A stretch of 64,000 nucleotides of DNA, taken from positions 124,001 through 188,000 of the forward strand of contig NZ_CP089588.1 of NCBI RefSeq assembly GCF_021249345.1, given 5' to 3'. This document shows positions 1 to 8,067 of this stretch, piece after piece; position 1 is the stretch's first letter; each line of letters begins with the position of its first letter. The translations under genes were made by a program, and so were the position numbers. Below the pieces are notes generated by a model that did no database searches, was not told where the DNA came from, and worked only from the letters and a program-made list of their open reading frames with translations. This DNA is from Halobacterium wangiae (GTDB lineage: Archaea > Halobacteriota > Halobacteria > Halobacteriales > Halobacteriaceae).

Positions 1-2
1 CG

Positions 3-623
3 GCGGCCATCGAGGAGTCGATGGGGCACGACCCCATCGTCCAGGAGTTCATCCCGAAGGACGGCGAGTTCATGTTCGCCGCGCTGTACGACCGCGGCGA
101 ACCGCTGGCGACGTTCCAGCACCGCCAGATACGCGGCTCGTCGTACAGGGGTGGCGGTGGCGTCTACCGGGAGTCGATCTACGACCCGGAGCTCGAGAGC
201 GTCGCCCGCGACCTGCTCGACGAACTCGAGTGGCACGGCCTCGCCTGCATCGAGTACATGCGGGACGCCCGGACCGGCCAGTACGTCCTCACCGAGATCA
301 ACCCCCGGATGTGGCAGTCCCTCCCGTCGACCGTCCACGCGGGCGCCGACTTCCCGTACTACTACTGGCTGCTCGCGACCGGGCGGGCCGACGAGATCGA
401 CCACGACTACGAGACCGGCGTCGGGACGCACCTGCTGTACGGCGAACTGGCGTACCTGCTGAGCATCCTGCGAGAAGAGTCGCCCCACGTCGAGCGCCCG
501 TCGGTCTCACGCACGACCTGGAACATCCTCGCGTCCTGTATCACCGAACCCAGCTTCGACTACCTCTCGCTGGACGACTACGGCCCGTTCCTGACGGGGC
601 TGAAACGGAAGCTCTCGAAGTAG
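3..623 (+). CDS. ATP-grasp ligase, C-terminal part (5' cut by window)
   Basis: Only the last ~207 residues are inside the window. The fragment has the second half of an ATP-grasp fold: a YRGGGGVYRES loop, then an acidic helix, then LACIEYMRD and the metal-binding strand TEINPRMWQS, where the Glu and Asn are the usual Mg-ATP ligands. Haloarchaeal relatives are annotated as carboxylate-amine ligases and often lie in polysaccharide loci; the substrate cannot be told from this piece. The reading frame ends at a TAG (621-623), but high-GC3 coding-like sequence continues in the same frame to 725 (see next feature), so the annotated C-terminus may be premature. Confidence 0.8.
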   Translation, partial: AAIEESMGHDPIVQEFIPKDGEFMFAALYDRGEPLATFQHRQIRGSSYRGGGGVYRESIYDPELESVARDLLDELEWHGLACIEYMRDARTGQYVLTEINPRMWQSLPSTVHAGADFPYYYWLLATGRADEIDHDYETGVGTHLLYGELAYLLSILREESPHVERPSVSRTTWNILASCITEPSFDYLSLDDYGPFLTGLKRKLSK

Positions 624-725
624 GCCGAGAACCCGCGGTTCGTCGACGCCTGCCAGGAGTGGCAGTCCCAGGCCTCCCGGGCGGACGAGTCCGGGCGCTC
701 CGTCGTCCAGAGTCTGTTCTCGTAA
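624..725 (+). other. In-frame coding-like extension after TAG of the ATP-grasp gene
   Basis: Directly after the TAG, the same frame stays open for 33 codons to a TAA at 723-725. Almost every third base is G or C and the translation looks protein-like (starts AENPRFVDACQEWQS, ends VVQSLFS). This is what a recent nonsense mutation near the 3' end, or translational readthrough, would leave. A sequencing error is also possible. There is no sign of a separate start codon for it. Confidence 0.55.
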
Positions 726-761
726 CGTCCCCGGGGTGGGGCCGCCGCGACACCTCGACGG

Positions 762-2387
762 CTACTCGATGTAGCCGAGTCCGCGGAGGCGGTCCTCGAC
801 GTCGTCCATGTCCCCGCCGTCGCCCTCGCCGACGCTGGCAGTCTCGCGCTCGGCGGTCACCTCCGTCGTCTCGACCGCCCGGGTCGCGGGCGTCGACTCC
901 GCCTCGAAGATCTCGGAGAGGACGCGGCCGTCGACGTAGTCGGGAACTGGCTCACCCACCGCGTGGAGGAGCGTCGGCGCGACGTCCACGACGGTCGCGT
1001 CCTCGGCCTCGGCGCCGGCTTCGACCGTCGGTCCCCACGCGAAGTAGATCCCGTCCTCGTGGTGGCCCGCGGCCTTCGTCGTCGCGTCGACGAACACGTC
1101 CTCGGTCAGCATCGTCATCACCTCGTACTCGCCCTCGCCACGAATCACGAGGTCCGGGGAGTCGTCGTCACGCGGGAAGATGTCGTCGCCGTCGAAGACG
1201 CTGAACACCTCCTCACCGGTCTCCGGGTCGGTGAGGTCCTCGAACAGTTCCTGGAGTTCGGCCTTCAGGTCGGGGACGTCGGCGGGGTCGACGATGCCGT
1301 CGTCGAATCGCTCGGTGTCGTTGACGTACAGGCTGCCCTCGCCGTGCGTGAACGCGACCGTGTTCTCGTGGTCGACGTCGAAGAGGCTGTGTTCGCCCGG
1401 CACCTGGAGGGCGGCGACATTGACGAACGCCTGGGGGACGTAGTCGACGATCCGCTGCTTGGTGACGCCGACGCGGTCGAGTTTCGAGAGGACGTTCTGT
1501 TTGTCGATGCCGAGTTCCGCGAGCGTGCCCCGCATCCCGGACGCCTCGCGACGCTCGAGGTAGCCCTCGCGTTCGAGCAGCGCCGCCGCGGAGACGATGG
1601 TCTCGTTCGGGCCGAAGCCGTGGTCGGAGACGACGTTGAGCACGGCACCCCGCTGTTCGGCGTACTCCATCACGTCGCCGACGATGTCGTCGAACACCTG
1701 GTACCACTCCAGCAGCACGTCCTCGTCCCAGATGAGGTGCTGGAGCCTGTCGGGCGCCGTGAACACGAAGAAGAAATGCCGCCAATCCTCGCGCGCCATG
1801 AGTTTCTCCAGGAGCGCGGTGCGGTTCTCGACGAGCGCCTCGAGGTCCTCGACGAACGCGGCCTCACTGTCGCCGTACTCCCCCCAGTCGAGGCCAATCT
1901 CGTAGTCCGGAATCTCAGCCTCGATCTCGTCGCCCAGCGACGACGGACTCGTGAACCCGTCGTCGAGTCGCGGCGTCATCATCCCGGCGACCATCTCGCC
2001 GTCGATGTCCGCGGCCGGGTACGTCATCGGGACGTTCGCGACGACGGCCGGGTCGAGGTGGTCCCAGAGCGCTGGTCGCTGGACGTTCTCACTCGCGTTC
2101 ATCTCGTGAGTGTAGTCCGACGCGAGGTTCTGGAAGCCGTAGACCCCGTGGTCGTCCGGCCACACGCCCGTCGAGATAGAGGGCCACGCCAGCGCGGTGT
2201 GGGCCGGCTTCGTACTCTCGAGGACGCCGCTGGCGCCCTCCTCGAAGAGCCGCTGGAAGTTCGGCAGGTGACCCTCGTCCGTCCACCGTTCGACGAGGTC
2301 CCACGGGACGCCGTCGAGCCCGAGGACCATCGCTCGTTCCGGGCCTGCAGGTTCGTGGTCTACACCGGGACGGTTTTTGGGAGGCAT
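762..2387 (-). CDS. Alkaline-phosphatase-superfamily phosphodiesterase
   Basis: 541 residues, the type I phosphodiesterase/nucleotide pyrophosphatase branch of the alkaline phosphatase superfamily. Metal-site motifs are in the expected order: VLGLDGVPWD near the start (Asp), STKPAHTALAWPSISTG (Thr/Ser nucleophile region), TAPDRLQHLIWD (Asp and His), VVSDHGFG (Asp-His) and a late GHHEDG histidine. There is no signal peptide, so it is probably cytoplasmic. Family members cleave phosphodiester or pyrophosphate bonds of nucleotide sugars or lipids; haloarchaeal copies are common next to glycan genes, as here. The C-terminal ~60 residues are acidic and low complexity. The first ATG (2387) gives a short acidic lead before the catalytic core. 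The exact substrate is unknown. Confidence 0.85.
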   Translation of the reverse strand: MPPKNRPGVDHEPAGPERAMVLGLDGVPWDLVERWTDEGHLPNFQRLFEEGASGVLESTKPAHTALAWPSISTGVWPDDHGVYGFQNLASDYTHEMNASENVQRPALWDHLDPAVVANVPMTYPAADIDGEMVAGMMTPRLDDGFTSPSSLGDEIEAEIPDYEIGLDWGEYGDSEAAFVEDLEALVENRTALLEKLMAREDWRHFFFVFTAPDRLQHLIWDEDVLLEWYQVFDDIVGDVMEYAEQRGAVLNVVSDHGFGPNETIVSAAALLEREGYLERREASGMRGTLAELGIDKQNVLSKLDRVGVTKQRIVDYVPQAFVNVAALQVPGEHSLFDVDHENTVAFTHGEGSLYVNDTERFDDGIVDPADVPDLKAELQELFEDLTDPETGEEVFSVFDGDDIFPRDDDSPDLVIRGEGEYEVMTMLTEDVFVDATTKAAGHHEDGIYFAWGPTVEAGAEAEDATVVDVAPTLLHAVGEPVPDYVDGRVLSEIFEAESTPATRAVETTEVTAERETASVGEGDGGDMDDVEDRLRGLGYIE

Positions 2388-2495
2388 CTACCGTCAGCAA
2401 ACCCGCGAAGAGGTTAGTTACTGAGGTGGTAACGGGATACCAGTAGCTACGATCGGTCACCCGCCTCCCGGGCGAAAACACCCCACTCTACACGC

Positions 2496-3305
2496 CTACC
2501 GGCCAGCGTAGACGAGCGGGTCCAGGTCGGGGTGGGGTTCGTGCTCCTCGCGCGGGAGGTCCCCGCGGACGTACGCGTCCCGAACGGCCTGCCACTCCGT
2601 GTGACGGCGGAGGACGCGGACCCGTATCTCGTCGAGGTCGAGGAGCTTCGCGATGCTGAGCCGGTTCCGGCCGTCGACGAACAGCAGGTCGCCGTCCCGG
2701 CCGACGTGGACGGCGATCTCGTCCTTGTAGCGCTCGGTCTTGAGCCGGTCGGGGTCCCTGATGGGGCTCGCTTCGTCGGTCTCCAGTAGCTCCGCCTGCG
2801 AGCAGTAGCCCTCCTCCGCGATGCGCTCGTACAGGTCGTCGAGGCGCTCACAGCGGGCTTCGAACTCCGCTCGAGTGTGGCACCCCCAGCGCTCTCGCCC
2901 CTCCGCCATCTCGCCGACGACACGCTCGAAGAAGTCGGTCTCCGACCAGGGGACGCCCTCCTCGAAGTGGCGCCGGTACGCCCGGTAGACGTCCATCTCC
3001 TCGAAGCGGAGGTCGGTCTGGTCCCAGTTGCCGGCGACGACCTGCCCCGCGTCGCGGAACATCGGCTGGCGACGACCCACGACGTGCTCGATGTCGTGCG
3101 GGTCGACCTCGATCAGTCGGTACGGGTCGATCGGGGCGTCGTAGCGCACACGGTTGGCGAGCACGGTGGCTCGCACGTACGACCTGGCGTACAGGTCCCG
3201 GGCGCGGAGGAGCCGTCGTTCGACCCCGTAGCTCTGGCTAGCGAGTCGTTCACCGATCCCCCGGAGGAGTCCGTCGACGTCGGGACTCACCTTCATCCCC
3301 CACAT
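2496..3305 (-). CDS. ParB-N-domain-like protein of unknown function
   Basis: 269 residues. The C-terminal third has a ParB/Srx-like pattern: DEIAVHVGRDGDLLFVDGRNRLSIAKLLDLDEIRVRVLRR, i.e. a strand, a D-G-x-x-R-L loop and a helix, resembling the ParB N-terminal nucleotide-binding fold. The N-terminal part is helical and charged. It is not a chromosome-partition protein by context: no parA is near, and it lies 6 bp from a Gfo/Idh dehydrogenase gene on the same strand. Similar proteins occur in haloarchaeal polysaccharide loci. The role is unknown. The start at 3305 is the first ATG; the ATG at 3296 (MKVSPD) is an equally good alternative. Confidence 0.7.
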   Translation of the reverse strand: MWGMKVSPDVDGLLRGIGERLASQSYGVERRLLRARDLYARSYVRATVLANRVRYDAPIDPYRLIEVDPHDIEHVVGRRQPMFRDAGQVVAGNWDQTDLRFEEMDVYRAYRRHFEEGVPWSETDFFERVVGEMAEGRERWGCHTRAEFEARCERLDDLYERIAEEGYCSQAELLETDEASPIRDPDRLKTERYKDEIAVHVGRDGDLLFVDGRNRLSIAKLLDLDEIRVRVLRRHTEWQAVRDAYVRGDLPREEHEPHPDLDPLVYAGR

Positions 3306-3311
3306 CCCCGG

Positions 3312-4433
3312 CTATTCGGCGTCCTGACCAATGCTGTGTTCGACTGGCTGTGCGTCTCGGCGGCCCGACCGAGTGGCCGCGTTCCGGATCGCCTCCATGA
3401 GGTACACCGTCCAGCGGGCCTCCGCCAGCGGCACCGGCATCTCGTCGCCGGACTCGAGCGCACGCGCCTCGGCGTCGTGCTGGTAGAAGTGCGGGTTGTT
3501 GAGGCGGGTTGTGTCCCAGTCGTCGTTGCGGTTGCTCCGGACCATCGACCGGACGTTCTTCACCGTCCCCGTCACGCGGTCCAGCACGGAGTCGACGTTG
3601 TTGAGTCCGCGGCTCATCGGCGAGGCGAGGTAGTCGCGGTCGTGCTCCTCGATGGTCTGTGAGATGAGGTCGACGGTGAGGGACTTCTCCTCGCCGTGGA
3701 TGAGGATCTGGCGGACCGGCACCGTGTCGCTGAGGACCTTCGTCGTGCAGAGCACACCGTCCTCGGTGACGTACTGGAGCTGGGCGTTGTCGTAGTCGAA
3801 GTCGCGGTCGTACTCGTCGAACAGCGACGTGGTGGCGACGACGTCCTCCTGGCTGCGCGGGTAACCGCCGGCGCGCAGCGTGAGGTAGATGGGGTGGGGG
3901 AGGCCCTCCTCGAACTCGCCGCCCGCGAGTTCGAAGTTCCACGGGCCGCGGTTCGGGTCGTCCGGCCGACTCGAACCGGTGTAGATGACGTCGACGCCGC
4001 GGACCGCACCGAGTTCGCCGTCCCGTTTCATCTGCATCGCCTTCCGCATCGCGGGGACGAAGTTGTGGTTGTGGACCTCGGTGACGGTGACGCCGTGGCG
4101 GTCGGCGTGGGCCGCCAGCTCCTCGAACTCCTCGTAGGTCTCCGTGATCGGCTTCTCGATCTGGACCGGGATGCCCGCCTCGATGACGAGCTTCGCTATC
4201 GGGAGGTGGGTCTGGACGGGTGTACAGAGGTGGACCCAGTCGAGGTCGAGTTCGTCGAGCATCTCCTCGACGTCGAAGAACGCGTGGATGTCGTAGTCCT
4301 CGGCGATTTCCCGCGCGGTGTCCTCGTCGGTGTCGCAGATGGCGACGAGTTCCGTCCGGGGTCCCTGGTCGAGTCCGGAGAGGTGTTGTTCCGAGACGGT
4401 GCCGCCACCGACGACTGCCGTTCGCAGTGTCAT
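3312..4433 (-). CDS. Gfo/Idh/MocA family oxidoreductase
   Basis: 373 residues. The N-terminal Rossmann fold starts at once (MTLRTAVVGGGTVSEQH), followed by the CDTD acidic end of strand 2 and the family-defining EKPI motif near residue 100, then a C-terminal dehydrogenase domain. This family oxidises or reduces sugar hydroxyls or imines with NAD(P). The reading frame extends further upstream, but the ATG at 4433 was chosen because the Rossmann strand begins there and a TATA-like box lies about 32 bases before it. Together with the ParB-like and phosphodiesterase genes it looks like the end of a surface-sugar locus; the specific sugar is not readable from the sequence. Confidence 0.88.
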   Translation of the reverse strand: MTLRTAVVGGGTVSEQHLSGLDQGPRTELVAICDTDEDTAREIAEDYDIHAFFDVEEMLDELDLDWVHLCTPVQTHLPIAKLVIEAGIPVQIEKPITETYEEFEELAAHADRHGVTVTEVHNHNFVPAMRKAMQMKRDGELGAVRGVDVIYTGSSRPDDPNRGPWNFELAGGEFEEGLPHPIYLTLRAGGYPRSQEDVVATTSLFDEYDRDFDYDNAQLQYVTEDGVLCTTKVLSDTVPVRQILIHGEEKSLTVDLISQTIEEHDRDYLASPMSRGLNNVDSVLDRVTGTVKNVRSMVRSNRNDDWDTTRLNNPHFYQHDAEARALESGDEMPVPLAEARWTVYLMEAIRNAATRSGRRDAQPVEHSIGQDAE

Positions 4434-4460
4434 CGTCGGAGGATACCGCCGTCGGCGCAT

Positions 4461-4470
4461 TGTTATAGAG
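4461..4470 (-). promoter_or_regulatory. TATA-like box of the dehydrogenase gene
   Basis: Minus-strand CTCTATAACA, centred about 32 bases before the ATG at 4433. The spacing fits a leaderless or very short-leader haloarchaeal transcript. Confidence 0.55.
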
Positions 4471-4509
4471 ACGCTACGGCCTGCTGGGTCGCGAGTCCGG
4501 GCTCGACGG

Positions 4510-5076
4510 TCACTCCGGTGCGGACCGCTCGAACAGTCCACGGAGCAGCGGCATCCCGTCGAACAGCCAGACGGAGAGGGCGGCCAGCAGCAACAGGACG
4601 TCGGCGACGAGGTACAGCGTCCCGCGTGGCGTCGCGAGGAACTCCAGGAACACGACGATGAGTTCGCCGACGTGCGGGAGCGCCCGCTCGGGGCCGCCCT
4701 CCGCCGGGACGACAGGCCAGAGGAGGAAGCCGAGGCGCAGTTCTCCGCGGACGACCAGCGGGTAGACGACGTCACCCGCGAGGTGCGAGAGGTGGCCGAC
4801 GGCGAACGCGATGCTGCCGCGGTAGGAGTCGATGGCCCACCCGATGGCGAACGCGACGGCGACCAGTGGCATGGCCACGAGCAGCGAGTGGCCCAGCGTC
4901 CGTCCGCCGGGCAGGACGGCGAGCACCCACGCCAGCGGTTTGTCGACGAGGTCCGGGAGTAGGCTGGCGAACGCGACGACGACGGTCCCGCGGGTCGTCG
5001 GCGGTCGTCCCCACAGCCAGCGGCTACACGCCGAGTACAGCAGGTAGCCGACCGCGAGGTGTTCCCACGGCCACAT
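4510..5076 (-). CDS. Membrane-bound metal-dependent hydrolase family (YdjM/DUF457-like)
   Basis: 188 residues, largely hydrophobic with about four membrane segments. It begins MWPWEHLAVGYLLY and contains the pattern SLLPDLVDKP followed by GGRTLGHSLL and GHLSHLAGD. The Asp and His residues in these three places are the putative metal ligands of the DUF457/YdjM family. The function is unknown beyond the family label. It lies one base from the next upstream minus-strand gene (DUF1616 protein), so the two are probably co-transcribed. Confidence 0.78.
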   Translation of the reverse strand: MWPWEHLAVGYLLYSACSRWLWGRPPTTRGTVVVAFASLLPDLVDKPLAWVLAVLPGGRTLGHSLLVAMPLVAVAFAIGWAIDSYRGSIAFAVGHLSHLAGDVVYPLVVRGELRLGFLLWPVVPAEGGPERALPHVGELIVVFLEFLATPRGTLYLVADVLLLLAALSVWLFDGMPLLRGLFERSAPE

Positions 5077-5077
5077 C

Positions 5078-6151
5078 TCAGACGCCGTCCCCGGTCACGG
5101 GCGGGGCGGTGGTGGCCGCGGCCGTGCCGGCTGACGACTCGTTGACGTCCACCCAGAGGAAGAGGTGGTTGTCGGCGGTCTCCGGCGTCACGGTGGCCGG
5201 AGGTTCGCCCTCGTAGAGGAGGACGTTGAACCGCAGGTCGTCACCGAGCATCTCCGGGCGCACCGACAGCGTCTGTTCGCGCGTCTCGCCGTCGGGGACG
5301 GTCAGCGACGTCCGGTCGAGTTCGTTGCGCTCGAGGACGGTGACCGAGCCGTTGTCCGTCTCGACCCGTTCGATCACGGCGACGGCGGTGTAGTTCGTCC
5401 GTTCGCCCTCCTGGTTCTCGACGGTCAGCGTGAAGTTCGTCGCGCCGCCGGACGTGAGCTCCGTCGAGTAGTTGCCTGCGACGAGTTCGCCGCCGTCCTG
5501 GCCGAGCAGCGCCGCCTCGGTGAACGACTCGCCAGACTGCGGGGCGACCAGGCCGAACGCGAGCGCGCCCATCGACGCGACGACGAGCAGCGCCAGGACG
5601 ACGTTCAACACTGTGTCGGCGTTCCACTCGGCGTCGGCGGTCGCGGCCCGTAGTTCGTCGCGCCAGCTATCCGTCGGGAGGGCGAAGCGGTCGGTCTCCG
5701 GCAGCCGCAGTCGCCGGAACGCGCCGCCGAGTACGCCCACGCCAGTCACCAGCAGCAGCGTCGCGACGATCACCGTTGTGTCGAGGGGGAAGCCGAGCCA
5801 GGACAGCCCGAGCGCCACGATGGGCAGGAGTGCGACCGTCGCGCCGAAGGACAGACAGACGCGCTCGACCCAGCTGACGCCGCGCACGTGGGACGGCGTC
5901 GGCCGGCGAGTGCCCGCGTCCGTCGGCTGGTCGGGGCCGCGCGCGGGGAACAGCACTGCGGCCAGCGCGTACCCCGGCAGGAAGGTCAGCAGTGGCGCGG
6001 CGAGCACGACCCGGAGCGGGCCGGTGGCGACGCCACCGACGATGGCCGTTCCCACGACGAGCGCGTAGCCGAGCACCACCAGGACGTCCCCGAAGGCCGT
6101 GAGCAGGCCACCGTCCCCGACCGAGGTATCGAGAGCAGTCACCCGACTCAT
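5078..6151 (-). CDS. DUF1616 family membrane protein
   Basis: 357 residues. Four hydrophobic segments lie in roughly the first 160 residues (TVALLPIVALGLSWLG among them), then another (VVLALLVVASMGALAFGLV), then an extracytoplasmic beta-rich domain with many N-x-T/S sites (NYSTELTSGGATNFT). This order is that of archaeal DUF1616 proteins, which are linked by neighbourhood to surface-glycan and cell-envelope genes; no biochemical role is established. The stop sits one base before the downstream YdjM-like gene. Confidence 0.82.
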   Translation of the reverse strand: MSRVTALDTSVGDGGLLTAFGDVLVVLGYALVVGTAIVGGVATGPLRVVLAAPLLTFLPGYALAAVLFPARGPDQPTDAGTRRPTPSHVRGVSWVERVCLSFGATVALLPIVALGLSWLGFPLDTTVIVATLLLVTGVGVLGGAFRRLRLPETDRFALPTDSWRDELRAATADAEWNADTVLNVVLALLVVASMGALAFGLVAPQSGESFTEAALLGQDGGELVAGNYSTELTSGGATNFTLTVENQEGERTNYTAVAVIERVETDNGSVTVLERNELDRTSLTVPDGETREQTLSVRPEMLGDDLRFNVLLYEGEPPATVTPETADNHLFLWVDVNESSAGTAAATTAPPVTGDGV

Positions 6152-6593
6152 TGCCTCCCTCCCGCGCGGAGCACGTCGCGAAGATACCGATCCATGGAAC
6201 TGGTAGCGAGAACGGCCACGCGGTCCATTGTTACCAACAGCGTACCACGTCCGTCCAGACCGGTTCTCGCGGCGTCAGCGGCCAGTGTTCGAGGACGTGG
6301 CTCCTGCGTGGACTTGGATCGTAGACGACGACTCGCGGCCTCGCAGAGCTGCGAGTTGTCCCGTTTCGCCGGACACCTCTCGGCGTTCGAGACGTTCGCT
6401 GCGGCCGTTAGCCCGCGTGTACCGCCAGTTGGAGCGCCTGGCCGGCGGTCTCGCGGGGCCCGACAGTCGGGTACGACCGTTCGGCGCTCGCGCCAGTAAT
6501 CTCGGCTTTCCAGATTCGTAACCTGACCCTTGTCGGAGTGGTCGGAAAGCGCTGGCTTACAATGGTCGCGTACTCCCTCGGTAGGCGACGAGT
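6152..6593. other. 442-base intergenic region between divergent envelope genes
   Basis: It lies between the DUF1616 gene (minus) and the beta-helix gene (plus) and must hold both promoters. It contains a 97-codon open frame (6228-6521), but its composition is arginine-rich and its third-position GC bias is weak compared with neighbours, so it is not called a gene. No RNA gene or convincing repeat was seen. Confidence 0.5.
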
Positions 6594-8051
6594 ATGGATA
6601 CCGAACCCAGCTCTGTCAGGGCGATCGCAGTGGTTCTGGTGGTGGCGCTGGTCGCCAGCGGCGGCGCGACCGCTGCCGCTGGCTCGAACGCCACGGCCTC
6701 GTCGGTGGCCCAGTTGTCGTCGTGTGGGACCATCGATTCGCCCGGTATGTACGTCCTCTCCGAGGACATCGAGAACGCACCGTCCGACGGCTGTTTCACC
6801 GTCGAAGCGAACTACGTCAGCATCTACGGCGACGGACACACCGTCGCGACCGAGGACGGCACCGGTGCCGCCGTCGAGGCGGACGGCGTCGACCAGGTCG
6901 TCGTCGGGGGCATCGTCGCCACCGGCTGGCAGACCGGCGTCGCGTTCGACGACGTCGACGGCGGCGCGGTGGCCGGCAACGAGTTCCGGAACGTCTCCGT
7001 CGTCGCCGTCTCGCTACGGGACGGCACCAGCGTCGTGCGGGTCGACCGGAACGTGGTGACCGACGGGACCGACGGCGTCCGGGTCGCCTTCACCGACGAG
7101 GGCAACGTGGTCAGGAACAACGAGTTCACGGACCTCACCGGCACCGCCGTCGACGTCGGCGCGTTGGCCGAGGAGACCAGCGTCGTGAACAACACCGTCC
7201 GGAACGTGGGAGGTGACGCCGTCCGCGTCTCGAACTCGCGGTCGGCGACGGTCGCGGCCAACGACGTGACCGGCAGCGTCGGCGCCATCGCCGTCGAGGA
7301 GTCGGCGGGCGCGACCGTCCGCGACAACGTCGTCCGGGACGTCGACAGCACGGCGATCCGGATCGACGGCGGCGCGTCGGCGAGCGCCGCGGCCAGCGAA
7401 CCGGCGACGAGCGCCGAAGCACGGCACTTCGCCGCGCTCCAGTTGCTCGCGCCCGAACCCGACGGCGACACGGAGAGCCGGATTATCAACAACACGGTCG
7501 CGGGAACCCCCAACCGCGGTATCTCGGTCAACGAGACCGCGTCGCCGACCGTCGCGCACAACCTCGTCACCGACGCCAAGGACGGCATCTACGTCCACGA
7601 CTCCGCCGGCGTCGCGGTGACTGACAACCGCATCGCGGGCAGCGGCGACGACGGCGTCGCGCTGGCGAACAGCGTGAACACGACCGTCGCGCGGAACGAC
7701 GTCACGACAAGCGGCGACAACGGCATCTACGTCGTGGGCGCCGACAACGTGGTGTCGAACAACACCGTCACCCGGAACGCCGACGACGGCGTCGACCTGC
7801 AGAACGCGACGCGGGCGACGGTCCACGCCAACGCCTTCGTGAACAACAGCGACGACGGCGTCTTCCTCAGGGACACCGACAACGCCACGATCACCGCCAA
7901 CGACATCCGGGCCAACGGTGACGACGGCGTCGACCTCAGGGCCTCGGCCTGGAACGCCGTCGAGAACAACACGGTCTGCGAGAACGTCGACCGGGAGATC
8001 CGCGAACGTCGCGGTGCGGCGAACAACGACCTCGCGAACAATAGCTGCTGA
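6594..8051 (+). CDS. Secreted right-handed beta-helix (NosD-like) protein
   Basis: 485 residues. It starts with an export signal (basic N-terminus, then VVLVVALVASGGATAAAG), followed by about 440 residues of short repeats of the type N-x-V-x-x-N and GDDGVxL, the hallmark of a parallel beta-helix with Asn ladders (NosD/PbH1 repeats). Such folds often bind or cleave polysaccharide, but no catalytic triad is obvious. There is a short interruption around residues 260-285 (alanine-rich, ASASAAASEPATS), probably a surface loop. There is no C-terminal anchor, so it is likely released or held by its partner. It is convergent with the large PKD protein gene. Confidence 0.83.
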   Translation: MDTEPSSVRAIAVVLVVALVASGGATAAAGSNATASSVAQLSSCGTIDSPGMYVLSEDIENAPSDGCFTVEANYVSIYGDGHTVATEDGTGAAVEADGVDQVVVGGIVATGWQTGVAFDDVDGGAVAGNEFRNVSVVAVSLRDGTSVVRVDRNVVTDGTDGVRVAFTDEGNVVRNNEFTDLTGTAVDVGALAEETSVVNNTVRNVGGDAVRVSNSRSATVAANDVTGSVGAIAVEESAGATVRDNVVRDVDSTAIRIDGGASASAAASEPATSAEARHFAALQLLAPEPDGDTESRIINNTVAGTPNRGISVNETASPTVAHNLVTDAKDGIYVHDSAGVAVTDNRIAGSGDDGVALANSVNTTVARNDVTTSGDNGIYVVGADNVVSNNTVTRNADDGVDLQNATRATVHANAFVNNSDDGVFLRDTDNATITANDIRANGDDGVDLRASAWNAVENNTVCENVDREIRERRGAANNDLANNSC

Positions 8052-8067
8052 CGGCCCGCACCCGGAC

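Noticed and set aside
6228-6521. A 97-codon frame between the DUF1616 and beta-helix genes
   Set aside because: Arg/Pro/Ser-rich with weak third-base GC bias, no recognisable domain, and it sits in a region that must hold two divergent promoters.
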